Assembly: GCA_005406025.1 (NCBI GenBank)
Contig: BGZK01000086.1
Coordinates: 248,001 to 312,000 of the forward strand
Origin: Eumeta japonica
Taxonomy: Eukaryota; Arthropoda; Insecta; Lepidoptera; Psychidae
Direction of reading: 5' to 3'
Length of the DNA stretch: 64,000 nt
This document shows positions 34,020 to 45,769 of the stretch, one piece after another. The position numbers and the translations under genes are program-made. Numbering within the stretch: the stretch's first letter is position 1; each line of letters starts with the position of its first letter. The notes under the pieces were generated by a model. That model was given only the letters and a program-made list of their open reading frames with translations, had not been told where the DNA came from and made no database searches.

Positions 34020-34200
34020 AAAAGGTAATATCGGTACGGAGGAGCCCTTCGGCGGGCGCGCGCCGCCGCCGGGGGGCCATGAAGGGTGATTAAAGCGCTA
34101 TCGACCGCTTCCCTTCCCGTAACGACCTTATAAAAATTTGGCCGCTCTAAATCACGGCATTAGGCGGCGCTGGAGTCGCGCTCCAAAAGATATATATCAT
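34020..34200 (+). promoter_or_regulatory. CpG-rich islet with TATA-like box
   Basis: Very GC-rich sequence including the self-complementary GGCGGGCGCGCGCCGCC. TTATAAAAA follows at about 34129-34137 on the plus strand, with GC-rich flanks. A core promoter is possible; no coding exon with identity follows. Confidence 0.2.
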
Positions 34201-34324
34201 AGAGCACTCCTGATATATAGCATTGGACGCTCCGCCGACATCGGCCGAAATGACAAAGGTCGTTTTGGGGATTGCTCGAAGACTTCTATTTTGAAATCGC
34301 GTCGACTCGAAATCACATCTTCTT

Positions 34325-34400
34325 CGCGCCGATAGCGTAGCGGTTGCCGCGCCCCCCTGCGACGCGAGGCAAACGAGTTCGAACAGTCAACGTGACACCG
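34325..34400 (+). mobile_element. tRNA-like SINE head (possible)
   Basis: TAGCGTAGCGG (about 34333-34343) fits the box A consensus and AGTTCGAAC (about 34377-34385) is close to box B at tRNA-like spacing, but the cloverleaf does not close and box B lacks its last C. Probably a degraded SINE head. Confidence 0.35.
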
Positions 34401-35470
34401 CTAAAGGTTTTTGAATGAAAGAAAGAAAAGAAAATGACTTTGAAGTGAAACTCCCTTACACACGTAGGAAAAAAATTGGTCCGAAATAAGAAAAAAGTAA
34501 TCACATTCTCCCGTCATATTTGCCTGTCGTTTTTTCCTATCTCGGAGTTTGTTAATGTAAATATAATGTTAAATATAAAACATATATTTTTTATTTTAGC
34601 TACCATAAACCTTTGATTTCCAAAGCGTATAATAATAATTCTATCGTTACAAATGAAGTTAAATAATAATTCTAACAACAATAATAATAAAATTGATTAC
34701 TCTTTGTAAACTACTTCTCTAACAAAATAGTTTGCGTCTAAAAATAAATTATTTTCCTTAAAATCCATTTTTTTTAATAATTATTCTAAATATAAAATTA
34801 AAAATGTATCAATTAAATAAGTATCACTTTTTATTACATTTAGCAAAAGTTTTGCACACACTTATTGAAACTCAAAATGAATTTACCACCGATTCGAAAA
34901 TACAGGAAGGAAAATCAACAGCAAAAAAATTTCTACAGGATTACTATTTTTAAGGTCATACATAGATCTATTACGTACTCAGACCATAGAAAGTACGTCG
35001 ATGCCCTGGTACTACCGCCCTTTAAATATATCCGTCGACACGACATTAGCCCATTTTTATGAGCGGGGCTTAAAGTACCTTATGAATTTGTTATTATTTG
35101 TATCAATTATACCTTCATAGGCTTTTCCATAAAAAGTATACAACCTCCTATAAAAATTATTGACTTTTGACTTTCTAAATTTATGACTTGTCAGTATCTC
35201 GTCCTTTCCTCGAGTATTTTTATCGTGTTCGTCGCCCGTTTTAGAGAAAACGATAATATTTTTGAGCGCATAAATTATATTTTGGATATATGTTTAAAAT
35301 CTTAACGAGATCAATACTATACATAACATGTTTTTCCAAAACAATATCGGTTATGGGTTATGTAGAAGATACTGAAATAGAAACAGTATTTTTTGGAATA
35401 CTTGTATGTTTAGCTGTGGACATAATAAATTCAAATACTATTAAACCGATTTTGATGATTTTTTTTATAC
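34401..35470. other. No gene recognised
   Basis: AT-rich with AAT/ATA-rich low-complexity sequence (34560-34830). Open frames at 34865-35062 and 35290-35499 show no family signal. Confidence 0.45.
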
Positions 35471-35474
35471 TTTT

Positions 35475-35506
35475 GCACGCCTCACAAGCGGAGCGTTGAG
35501 GTGGTG
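35475..35506. repeat. 32-bp perfect direct repeat, copy 1
   Basis: GCACGCCTCACAAGCGGAGC plus 12 more bases are identical at 35887-35918. The flanks share only weak similarity, so the 32-mer is unusually conserved. Confidence 0.85.
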
Positions 35507-35886
35507 CTCTACTCTCGACATGTCAAAAAACCCAGTCTTTCGAAACTTAAATGACTTTTTTTTACTAATATAACACTTAGAGGGTAATATGAGTGCACTA
35601 ATACCAAGTTAAATAATCTGCCTAGCACATATGGTATATTTTATAAATAATTATTTTGTTTAATATAGTAAATAATAACATTAAAATCAATCATTGTTGG
35701 ACGTCCGTCAGTCTGTGTTTATGGATCCATGTATGTGGCAGAGAAATTGGTCGAAAAATGTATCTTACCGGAATACTTTTTTTTTTATTATATAAAGTTA
35801 TACCCTGTGCCGATTTCTAGTTAATATTAGCGTTTCTAAGTACTGTCGTTTAATTATTACAAAAAACTAAAAAACGACTGTGTATT

Positions 35887-35918
35887 GCACGCCTCACAAG
35901 CGGAGCGTTGAGGTGGTG
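35887..35918. repeat. 32-bp perfect direct repeat, copy 2
   Basis: Identical to 35475-35506. A third, partial and inverted match (GGTGAGGCGTGCA) lies at about 36107-36119, giving an inverted arrangement across 35887-36119. Confidence 0.85.
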
Positions 35919-36430
35919 TTTGTATATCTATATTTATATACAAATGAAGATTAGCCTTAAGCCATATGGGAAAAGTTGAGATCAGCGCATGCACCATTAT
36001 AAATATCTCACGAAATGGCGCGAAATTTGAATTTGATAAATCTTTTTTTGAAATTTCATTATCAAAAACTCTATTGAATTTTTTTATTTTAGAAGTTAAT
36101 GACCGCGGTGAGGCGTGCACTTTTGGATTTTCCAAATTTATACGTTTTAACCCAAGATCTAATCTAAGTTTTACAAAGCTTTGTTACCTAAGAACTAAGA
36201 TAAGAATTTTCTTAAATCGAATGGAACCACGGCCGAGTGACCGAAGGAGGGGAAAATTTTGACTCAACTTTGATAAAATTTGAAAGCCGGACAATTTGAA
36301 GACTGAAGACAAACAGGTACCTATTATTTTTTATTGTACGATACGATCTTCAAAAACATAAGCGCAATTAAAAACCAAAAAGGAATACACATCTGTGCAA
36401 TGATATAATCGGAATAAATATGAGAAACTT

Positions 36431-36465
36431 AGTCCACGCGGACGGAGCCGAAGGCGACAGCTAGT
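36431..36465 (+). repeat. CGCGGACGGAGCC...GACAGCTAGT repeat terminus
   Basis: GTCCACGCGGACGGAGCCGA followed by AGGCGACAGCTAGT resembles a transposon 3' end with an imperfect GC hairpin and a final CTAGT, as Helitron-like elements have. Similar ends are at 14099, 37384 (inverted), 38805 (inverted) and 48310. Confidence 0.4.
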
Positions 36466-36604
36466 CGTAAATATAATAATAATGTATTTTTTTTTATTTC
36501 GTAATTAAAGATTAGTTTTAATTTCAAAGACAGTTTCTAAACTAGCATCATCAAATCATGACTTTCAACCGACATTTGTATTGGCATATAAATTATCACT
36601 TATT

Positions 36605-36740
36605 TCAAAGGCGAAGGAAGATATAGTGACTCACGAGTGTAGCAGTCGCGGCCGGTGGTCGCTCAAAACGTGTCTTAAGCGACACCCCTCGGATTTGCCG
36701 ATACAGGGGAACAGTACACGGCCGTTAATGTTATGAAATG
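36605..36740. other. GC-rich islet
   Basis: CpG-rich patch (GTCGCGGCCGGTGGTCGC; GATTTGCCGATACAGGGGAA). No supported ORF. 36740-37370 is otherwise AT-rich without features. Confidence 0.25.
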
Positions 36741-37377
36741 GATGACTTATTTCAAAAGTAGCTGAAGTGCTGAAAAGGGAAAATACAGATTATATCGATT
36801 AGATAATACATTGGGAAGGCGGTAATTTAATAGGATCTAATAAACATGGAGCCTGTGGAAAACTTCATTTGCTCTACAAATACCTCTGACCTAGTCTAGG
36901 TGGTACCCTAAAAGCTTTGATATGCAATTGATTGATAGTAAACATGTATTATTTCTTAATGAAATACGTAAGCCGACTATACATGATAGCGCAAAGAGAA
37001 ATTAAAATTAATATCGATTAAAACGCAATTCAAAAGTATCAAACTTCTTTACTTTATTTTTCTAGCAAAATTAAGGTTTTCATCTATGTCGTAGGGCGCT
37101 ATGTATTCTTAACGTCATCTTTACCCTGCATTTTAGCATTAATTTCCTCGATAATTTAAAACTTTTTGTTAATTTTATTGCACTACGTCTTGGAGAAGAA
37201 TGCTTTAAATATGACAATGAAAAGAAATTTTCAACTGTATTTTATGATATTTTGCCCTAGTTTACATACCTTAAAGACCTCATAGAATCCATTTAATATG
37301 AATTTGGCCCAATATACTAACTGGCCCGACAGACATTGTTCTGTCCTTTCCGGTCGATGGCGTTGCGGTATAGTACG

Positions 37378-37660
37378 CGGCGGTATGTACCCACGGCTTC
37401 GTCCGCGTGAATCTTGAATAAATTCTTTCATCTTTGGTCAATCAATCTTGTCCACTTCAGTCTCGGTCTCGCTTACAATTCCAATCCTGATACTGTTTCT
37501 AATTCCAATTTTGGTTACGCTCTCGATTCTGATTTTGTTCCCACACTCAATTCTGATCGATCCCGCTCTCCTTTTTCATCCCGGTCCAGTTCTCACTTCT
37601 GCTCCCCATATCGTTTTCGTTCCAATTACACTACAGGCCACAGTTCCGAATTGAATAAAG
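37378..37660 (+). repeat. Repeat terminus plus degenerate (TCCCGATTCTGGT)n minisatellite
   Basis: CACGGCTTCGTCCGCGTGAA at 37391-37410 (inverted form of the 36431 terminus) is followed after about 50 bp by irregular units such as CTCGGTCTCGCTTACAATTC, CTCGATTCTGATTTTG and CGATCCCGCTCTCC. Two overlapping frames here are products of the repeat, not genes. Confidence 0.55.
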
Positions 37661-38069
37661 ACGGAGGTAAATACTAGTTTCGAAATTTAATTTAATTTAA
37701 TAAAGCTGTATCAATTGAGAATAGTGCAATTCTGAGTGAACGAAGCTGTAGAAGCGGATTAGTAGCAGAAATATGCGGACGAAACCGGGAGCAAATGTTA
37801 TTAGCCTGTATTACTCAAGAATAATCTTTACCATTAGTGAAACAATTTTTAGAATCGGTTCAGTAGTTCGATTCCGATGCTCAAATACACCAACGAAGCC
37901 AGAAATAAATGCTAGTACCTTTCCGTTCGCGCGTGCAAAAAATCACCAAAGTCGAATGAGTGGATGTGGGTGAATAAATAATTGTTACTAGATCTTGCAC
38001 TAACTTCACTAGAACGTCAACATACTTGCAATTGTATAAAGCTCTTATTCGATGTCTACTGAACATGCT

Positions 38070-38533
38070 GACTTGTCAACTAGACAGTTCCAATATGGAA
38101 CCCAAACTACAATAAATACAAAGACATCAAAGAAATGGTAGAAAAAAGATTCTTGAGAACAATGCACTTCAGGTGTTGCTCTGTTGGACTTTCATACAGA
38201 TCTCTACTGGAGAAATGTAATTTATTGGATTTAAGTTCCACACGTCTCCAGCTCGGCGCTATGATGTTGTACGATTTATGTCACAACAAATACGACATCG
38301 CGGCTTTATATAAACGGCATGTCGTGTTGTCGTGTTCCTCACCGAGCCTAGAAAGAAAAGCTCGGCCGTATCAGTTGTATGCTGTTGACCGCTGTCGTAC
38401 TGTGGCCGGGACAAGGTCGCCGATGCGCCGCCTCGTATACACTTGCAACACACGTTTCAACATCAACATCAACACGGTTGACATCATCGCATTGACTGTT
38501 GGATCTTTCAAGACAATATTTTTAATACCTTAA
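38070..38533 (+). pseudogene. Jockey/CR1-type LINE, extreme C-terminus
   Basis: The plus strand reads KRFLRTMHFRCCSVGLSYRS, LLEKCNLLDLSSTRLQLGAM, MLYDLCHNKYDIAALYKRHV, ARPYQLYAVDRCRTVAGTRS and PMRRLVYTCNTRFN to the stop at 38531-38533. This is the region after the reverse transcriptase in Jockey/CR1-group LINEs ('LERVQKRFLR...LSLRRLLDLCxLYKxLxG...RxxLFAxxRCRTxxxxSPxRRxL'). Just upstream (38070-38130), frame-shifted bits of the preceding block are visible. The RT domain is missing, so it is 5'-truncated; this last part is intact for about 130 codons. A second subtype, different from 26758-28175. Confidence 0.7.
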
Positions 38534-38799
38534 ATCGAGCATTTGATAATTGAACTTCTCTGTATGATTTTCCATGTTTTTCTGTATGTATTTCTTTTTG
38601 GCACGTAAAATCATAATAATAATTCTCTTTGGTTCACGATGTGATGAAATATATCCATATATCTTATATATACTTCTTTTTGTACAAGCAAATGTCGTGT
38701 ATCACTGTTTGTAAACCCAAAAGTAAAAATAAATAAAATTGATTACACACACGTAGAGGACAAACGTGGAAAGAAACATTAGTTTTTGTAGAATACCAG

Positions 38800-39000
38800 T
38801 TTTGCCCTTCGGCTTCGCCCGCATACACATTGAATGTATTCCTTCGTATTACATATTTATCGATTTTGTTGTCAACACCTCTCTCCTCCCGCTTTTAATT
38901 CTAGTCTCGTTACTGTCTCTGATTTAAAACCCGTTCGCGCTCTTACTTGTAGTCCCGGTTCCATTTTGGGCTTCGGTACCGCTACTGGTCACAAAAGGTC
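38800..39000 (+). repeat. Repeat terminus plus minisatellite
   Basis: CCCTTCGGCTTCGCCCGCAT at 38804-38823 is followed by TCTCCTCCCGCTTTTAATTC, AGTCTCGTTACTGTCTC and AGTCCCGGTTCCATTTTGGG. Same architecture and orientation as 37378-37660. Confidence 0.5.
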
Positions 39001-39499
39001 TGTGTTGGCCCATCAGGCTGTGTTATAATTTCAGGACTACTTTCCGGATTTTGCTGCGACCAACATAGGCAAATTGAATTTTTATATATAAACATGGCCC
39101 TGTCGAGATACATATACAAAGAACAAATGTATATATTACAGTCAGAAACCGTATTTTAATTAATTACTTGCAGTAAAATAATCAGAATATTTAAGTATCT
39201 CATTTTAGACAGCCGGAATACCTACCTAGGTGATTGCACGTGCAGTCTAGATATCGGCAACAGTGTCTTAAAAACCCTCACCTAGCCGAACAAAGTTAGG
39301 GTCGAATGGTCGTTTATTAAAAAAAGAACTTGGATTGGAATTCGCATGGAGAAGGTTCCATAAAATGAATAGGTTATCACCATAATTTTTAAAATCTGAC
39401 CTAAATTTATTGTAGTAACTAAAACAACAGCAAATATACGTTTATAGGCACAATATTGAGAGAGTTAACATGTTATTTTAAGACTCGTCTAAATCTATA

Positions 39500-39544
39500 A
39501 AAAATCTATAGGATGTCTTATTTTAAGACGTCCTATAGATTTTT
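39500..39544. repeat. 21-bp near-perfect hairpin
   Basis: The arm 39500-39520 (AAAAATCTATAGGATGTCTT...) pairs with 39524-39544 with a single mismatch (a possible G:U in RNA) around a 3-nt TTT loop. AATCTATA also occurs just outside (39491-39498). The loop is too small for a normal miRNA precursor; a cruciform or recent inverted duplication is more likely. Confidence 0.85.
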
Positions 39545-39784
39545 CTGTAATCTATAGCAAGGACATGTGTTGTGTATTTTCCCCAAATTTTTAGTTAAAT
39601 AGTTTCGAAGGTAAAGGGATAAATATCAATTTTCATCTACTTTCCTAATCAACTGACACTATTAATTATAAAGTTATGAAAAACAAAATGTATTTCAGAC
39701 CTTCATAACAAGTCGTTTTATTTGGGTCAGAGAAATTCACATGTTTTTTGACTTGATCGATCCAGTAAATAGAAAGTCGACTCC

Positions 39785-39860
39785 AACAGACAGACAGACA
39801 GACACACGAGTGATTCTATAAAGGTTCCATTTTTACACTCGACTGTACAGAACCCTATAA
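39785..39860 (+). repeat. Insect-type dispersed repeat end (GACA)n plus GTGATTCTATAAAGG
   Basis: CAACAGACAGACAGACAGAC, then GAGTGATTCTATAAAGGTTC and CGACTGTACAGAACCCTATA, matches a repeat text common in lepidopteran DNA. Degraded; class not assigned. Confidence 0.4.
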
Positions 39861-40084
39861 ACTTATTAATTAAAAGTTTTCGCAAAACAATAGAAAAAAT
39901 CCGGTACTATTCTATAAAACTTATTTATTAAAAAAAAATAAAAATAAAGCACACCAAACCTCCTATTACTTCTATAAGACGCCCGTCGACGCCCCGAAAA
40001 CTTCCATCGATGTTAAAAATAGCTTTTACCCCACATTTCTCTTGCGTGACGCGTAGAGATATGTCCAAGTGGAATAAATCGTTA

Positions 40085-40190
40085 GCCGTGTTCCTGTGGC
40101 TGCGCCCGCTCGCGCCGCGGTCTTAGTGTCGCTTACGGACCGCGTTTGGGAGTACACGAGTCCAGTGTCGACGTGAGTGGAAGTGCGTCG
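40085..40190 (+). promoter_or_regulatory. GC-rich islet, possible 5' UTR exon
   Basis: The GC-rich patch contains TCTTAGTGTCG (initiator-like) at about 40119 and ends in GTCGAC|GTGAGTGG at about 40168, a plausible splice donor. No ATG-led frame of note. Speculative. Confidence 0.2.
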
Positions 40191-40724
40191 GAACTAAGTT
40201 TGTATTCAAAACTCTAAGTCTACATCAGGAAGTATTTAATTCTGTATGTTCTTACAATTTCTTTTGAAGTTGTGAACAAAATCCTTGTTTTGAAAAAGTC
40301 ATCTTGTTATAATATTATAGAATAATAAATATAAATTGAATTATGACCTGATGGAAATTATTTTTATTACACAACTAACATTTTCTCTTTAATCGTATTC
40401 GGTAGCAACAGTTTTTTCGAAAAATTCAGAGGAAAAGTATGATAAAGTTCCCTGCATGAAATTCGTTCCTGTCTATTTAATTTCTAATGAATCAGATATT
40501 AAGTTGGAGATAATTTCAAAATTTAGAATTTGGGACGATTAATCAATTATGTTACACGAATTTCATGATTTTTGGAGCATCCCGTTCTCATCGCAAGCGG
40601 TCACATTTGATTCACTCCTCTCCCCTAGTGTGATGCACATATTTTGAATTCATAAATTAAAACAACACTTTCAATATTATTTTTTCAGATTAAAATTTTA
40701 CGTTAGAATTAAAGCTTTAATTCA

Positions 40725-40752
40725 CGTGTGACGCTTCGCCTTTTGTCACACG
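40725..40752. repeat. 8-bp hairpin in CGTGTGAC text, part of an unknown repeat
   Basis: CGTGTGAC (40725-40732) pairs with GTCACACG (40745-40752), with GTGTCACAC repeated just after. The surrounding 40560-41170 reads like degraded transposon noncoding DNA, including an 18-bp direct repeat GTATTATGTATAAAATAG at about 40930-40972. Confidence 0.35.
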
Positions 40753-41329
40753 GTGTCACACTTTTTTTGTTTCTCGCCTTCCTCGCTAACGCGTCAAAAA
40801 TCATCGTTTTAATATTCGCTTATTATTTTTTACGCTCACCAACGACCATTTTCTTTTTGGAATACGGACAGAGCATTCATCAAATTGACGCAGTCAGTAT
40901 TTATAGCTGTAGGTAAAACATTTTAAGTTGTATTATGTATAAAATAGGTTATGTAGTATTATGTATAAAATAGATGTCGAAATTTGTAAAAAAAGTTGTA
41001 AAATTTTCGTAAACTCCACTTAAAAGAATGTACGCATAATAAATATTTTCTTAAAATTGTGAGCGTCAAGTTAGCGTCCCTTTTAGTTACCCATTAAAAA
41101 AAGCGGAGCATCCCGCCAAAAACGCCACATCTGGTAACACTCAACGTTCAGTGTCATCAATAATCTAGGAAAACACTTTTGTTCATGTCAAAAATTTAGG
41201 TACATTCGGACAAAAAAAAATATTCCTTTTCATTACTCTCTATTTTGTAGATAATTTTGTATAATCTTGTACATTATAAAAAGTTGTTAAATGAAATTTG
41301 AATCTTCAATTTTGAAATAAACGTTGATA

Positions 41330-41640
41330 CGGCAGAATCTTCTGTACTACTTAAAATGACAACGTCGATTATTCTAAACTGCGCCAAAATCGATTAGTTC
41401 GTTCGAGTGATACCGTCAACCTAAGAATTAAAAAAAAAAGGATTTTTTTTCATAATAACTGGTGAAATGTTTCATAAATTGATGTTTGGTACCCGGTCAT
41501 CTGCGTCTGTTTGAAAAACTACGTCGATTTCCGTAAATCAGATCAAAATCCAATAATGCGATCGAACGATATCGTAGATAAATATTTAAAAATTTATTTT
41601 TTACGAACTCTATGTTTTGAATTTAAAAGTTGAAACGTAT
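41330..41640 (+). repeat. Dispersed repeat family A, diverged copy
   Basis: ATCGATTAGTTCGTTCGAG and TTTGGTACCCGGTCATCTGC, followed by ACCTACGTCGATTTCCGTAA-like text, parallel 3830-3960 and 8620-8740. Diverged; noncoding. Confidence 0.5.
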
Positions 41641-41869
41641 TAAAACTGTATTTTTTAAACTCGGAGAGCTCGAAAAAGTTTCAGTATACGACTTTCTGAG
41701 TTAGAAAAGCTATTAGACAACTATATTTTTAAATTCAAAGACAAATCGTAGCTGACAATTTTAGGGATGGCTTGCTGGGTCAACCGTTTACAGATTTTTT
41801 TCATGCAATAATATATTTTAAATTTCACGAACGCCGACTTCAGAAGATGTGTAAATCGTAAAAACCGCT

Positions 41870-42110
41870 TCGCTTGTAAATATTAAACGACGCTCGTCGC
41901 CCTGAGAAAGCCGTCCACGACAAAAAGGCGCCCGTAAGGGAATTCATTACCGGAATGTTGATGCGTTGCCGATATCGTTGCGGCAACCGGAGAAATGAAC
42001 ATTTTTTTTGTCAACTTATCGGCGCCTCCGCCCTGCGGGCTATTCACGGAATGTAATTGAGTGTTACGTGCAATATGGGCCCGTCTTCGTATATTCCTCG
42101 ACACCAGACA
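41870..42110. other. GC-richer patch, coding status undecided
   Basis: Moderately GC-rich, open on both strands (41883-42104 minus, 42008-42199 plus). No family recognised on either. Confidence 0.25.
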
Positions 42111-43870
42111 TCAGAGAAAAAAATTTCGATGAGCAGCATAAAGAAATCTTTGTCGATATTCAGAGTCCTCTTCTATCTCTATTGTTTATGAATCGCTAAA
42201 AATGCAGAAAATCAAGTTGTAAGGCGGCGTCCTAAGCTTCAAAAATGGTCTTACTTTAGTTCAAGCAGTTGGTGGATCTCCCGTTATTAAGAGGCCACAC
42301 GATGTAATAATGTCTAAATGTGTCACGACGCCTACTGCGTATTTGAATGTATATTTGTATTTCTTTCTCAACTGTCGTTGCAACATGGTGATTGATGACA
42401 ACCAGTTTTTAAAATTTTGTACTCAGTAAAATCATTTATACAATCACTTCACAATTAGATAAATACCATAACAGAAACTGTACTTTTATTTTTTGTCTTT
42501 CATTGCGATATTTAATGCTATTTGAATATTATGTCTTATATTTTTAGTGTAAATAAAATTCATTTTATTTAATCAGTCTTCGTTATACATACATTTTTTA
42601 TTACCTATTACACCAACTTTTAAAATATAAACTTATACACATTACCTTAAATAATGTTTGCGTTATTGTATTAGCAGTGTGTGGTGCCGTAATTTTTTTT
42701 CAGATATTTACAATTTGGCAATTTTCTTTCGTTGTCCACATAATTTACAAGACCTTTTCGCAGTTTTCTCGCAAAGGGATATTTGAATACTGCTGTAATC
42801 AATTAATTACTTTTCGTAGGTAAGCTTTTGTTGCTTCCGCATTTAAAGTATTTTATTAGCTATTTTAAAAATCCAATTAGATTATAATGTACAAAAAAAT
42901 ATTATTATAATATGTTAGAAATTATCGAGGCAAAAATTTGACACAGAATTCGAATATGGCGGACGAACGCGGGGGGCCGGACGGGCTTAAAAAATTAAAT
43001 TTAGTGGAAATTTTAATAAACTTGTGACGTTATTAATACCTACGTCCGATCAGTAACCTACCGCAAGAGTGAGATTTGACAACTTCCAATCAACCAGTTA
43101 TAGTATTACCCAATTAGTGATTGATTGCGACTGTCATTGAGTTTTCATTGTCGCTCAGGGACCCATTCGTTTATGCAAAAGTAAGCAAACGTTACCGTAT
43201 GCGAGGTAATGTTTAAAAAAAATTTACGAAAATAATTGTTTTTAGTAATATTTATTGATTGCTTGTTTTTCTTAAAAAAAGACTTAATACGTCTTAATGA
43301 CCTTTATCGGAAACTACTTATTTCCGGCCTAAAATCATAAGAACATAGGAAATACAAACTTACATTAGTAAACACTAAAAAAAATTACGTTTTTAATATT
43401 TACCAATTGAAATATTATAAAATTGAAGAAAAAAATTGCAATGTCGGTAAAAAGGGTAGAAAAATTGCGTGTGTCATTACAGTACACTCATTTTTAAGGT
43501 TTTAATTCTTTGACTTAAGAATCATTTGTGTTTGAATATTTTACTTTTACTTATATTTAGTAGTACTTTTAAACAAATAAAAACGATTTTTTAAATATTT
43601 TTTCACTTCTATTTATTTATAACATAACACCCATCTTGTTCCATAACAAGCTGCCAAACTGTGTCTAACGACCGAAACAAATTATTATTTATGCCATTTA
43701 CAATATTTAATATTCTGTATCAAGAAATCCGAAATCAAATAAAAATATATCAAATCAAATTTCAAGGAAAGCGAACCATAACTTCGAATGAAAAGGTATC
43801 GGGTTTGATCTGATCACGGGCGAATTAACCGATAACTTTTCCTTTGGAGTCAAATTAAAAGTTAATCAAC
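42111..43870. other. No gene recognised
   Basis: AT-rich, no transposon signature. One GC-rich spot at 42955-42990. Confidence 0.45.
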
Positions 43871-44029
43871 GGCCACGGATGTGTTGTTCCGTCGGTGACG
43901 ACGACCGCTGGCCACTTGCAATCTGTAATAGGCAGTCGATCAAAATCCGCAATTTAAAGCCATGGCACACGCTATACAATATATCACAGACAAATAAATT
44001 ATATCCCATGTCTACTATTAAGGATACTC

Positions 44030-44200
44030 CTTTCCGATTTCGATCCCAATTTCGAAATTCATCCTAATCCCAGTCTTCGACAACTTCTGCTTAGGCATAT
44101 TTTGATCCTGCTATCTTTTCTTGTTATCTCTTAAAATCTTTTTTGTTGGAGACTTTTTGTTTAAAAAGTTTATCTCACACTTGCGGCTTCATCCGAACTG
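44030..44200 (+). repeat. Degenerate minisatellite plus GCGGCTTCATCCG
   Basis: TTTCCGATTTCGATCCCAAT and TAATCCCAGTCTTCGACAAC, followed by ACTTGCGGCTTCATCCGAAC (about 44179), carry the same elements as 37378-37660 in degraded form. Confidence 0.4.
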
Positions 44201-44329
44201 TATCGCCCCATCATTAGAGTTAAAGAGAGCGAGAGAAGTTAAACAGGCACGTCCCCGGTCCTGCGCCAGCCGAAAAATATCAGAAGTGACAAATCGCGAG
44301 CCTTAAAGCGCGGTACACTCTGAAAATAA

Positions 44330-44490
44330 GAATCGCGCCGAGGCTCGGCGGCCGCGGGCCGGCCCGCCTTTATAAAGCGGGGTGTTTTCGCCGAAAACGC
44401 CCCGAATTACATCTTAATTGCCGCCCAAGCTCGAACAAAATGCAGCTTTATCCGTTACTTTCGGCTGTGCCTTCGCCGGAAAAATGACTC
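44330..44490 (+). promoter_or_regulatory. CpG-rich candidate core promoter with TATA box
   Basis: TATAAAG at 44371-44377 is embedded in GC-rich flanks (GGCCGGCCCGCCT upstream, GCGGGGTG downstream), a layout typical of a core promoter. The TTTATAAA core is palindromic, so direction is uncertain. On the plus strand an ATG at 44440 opens only 15 codons (MQLYPLLSAVPSPEK). GTTTTCGCCGAAAAC nearby is palindromic. Confidence 0.3.
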
Positions 44491-45443
44491 GGATTATAAA
44501 TTTGTATTGTACATGAAATTTCTGGGAATTTTTTCTCGTTTATATTGACTAAATAACTACATTAAAACTATGTTTTCCTCCTAATATTTAAAACAGTATT
44601 GGATATCGACTTTTCAAAACACTCGTCCGCCACTCCAAGAGATTTCAAAGAGAAATTTTGAAAATTAATTCAAAATTCTAAGAGCCTTTATACAAGCTAA
44701 ATGATTAACATTAAAAACCGGTGGAAAAAAACCTCCGTGATAAAGTTAAAAATGTTTATTGAATGTCTTATGAAATGATGAGTGCTTTTACGATATTACA
44801 ACATTCCTCTACAGAAAAAAGATTACACGAAGCAGGGACGGAGGGGTCGAGTTTTGAAAGTATGTAAATAACTGAGATGGAAAAATAACACTTAGATTGA
44901 AAATAGAAGTACTAACGGCATATGTATAGATCATAGATCTGTATAAATCAAAAGAATAATATTCTATATTTACATACACCAAACGGCAGGTCGGCACCAC
45001 ATGTCTGCATAGAGCGATACGTCACTACCAAATATTTCTATAAAATACAAGCCGTTCTTTGGACAAAAGCATATTCAAATAATTACATATTATAATAAGC
45101 AATCATTTGATGGCTGCCGTCAGGCAAAACCGCAAGGGAGCGCCACCGTCGCAATAAAAAATCGGAACTCGAAACACCGACTTGAAATTACTTAAATCAT
45201 AACACAAGTTACTTTTAAACACCTATGAACTACGACCAAAAAAGAAGCGTCACTTCATATTGTTCGACACGCGTAACCTTCACATGACACTCACTACTAC
45301 GGAATGCCCGCTTAAGAGCTCTCTATCGGCTCCGCCTGAAAACGTTTTCTTGACTTCTCCTCTCCGCTCCCGGTGAAAACCACACGCGACACTCGCACAA
45401 GGGGCGGCGCTGGAGAGGTGTCAGTTCTTATCGCGGCGTGACA

Positions 45444-45567
45444 ATGGCGCGGCGTCACTCCGGCTATCTCCGGGGCCTTTCGCCGCGTGAAAAACTCAAG
45501 AATTTTCACTTGTACCTCGTTAAAACCACCCGGCCGACGCCCGCTACCGGCGGGACTATGGAAACAG
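45444..45567 (+). CDS. Candidate first coding exon, unknown gene
   Basis: In a GC-rich islet (45320-45570) an ATG with good context (GACAATGGCG) opens a frame reading MARRHSGYLRGLSPREKLKN and FHLYLVKTTRPTPATGGT. After 41 codons it meets the donor ACAG|GTAACA (GT at 45568-45569). The opposite strand is also open across the islet, so openness alone is weak evidence. No family is recognised. Basic residues dominate. Read-through past the donor continues to 45719 in AT-richer sequence, which looks less coding. Confidence 0.2.
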
Positions 45568-45769
45568 GTAACAGAATTATTTTCTTCTATTCCAAGGCAA
45601 AGGGATCGATGCACGTAGAGAAAAGGCCGATCTATGATAAGCGTATTCTAAAACAAGATTGCAAAGTTAAGCGTTCACGCGCAGAAAGACTCAAAAACAC
45701 TCACCCGTTTAAAGAATAGAACCTAACACGTTCACGTATGTAAGAAACGATCTCCTACTAGAGAGTACC

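Noticed and set aside
37414..37677. Two overlapping plus-strand frames (Ser/Pro/Ile-rich)
   Set aside because: Both lie in the degenerate minisatellite and are translations of the repeat.
39500..39544. Hairpin as a microRNA precursor
   Set aside because: Loop of 3 nt and stem of 21 bp do not fit an animal pre-miRNA.
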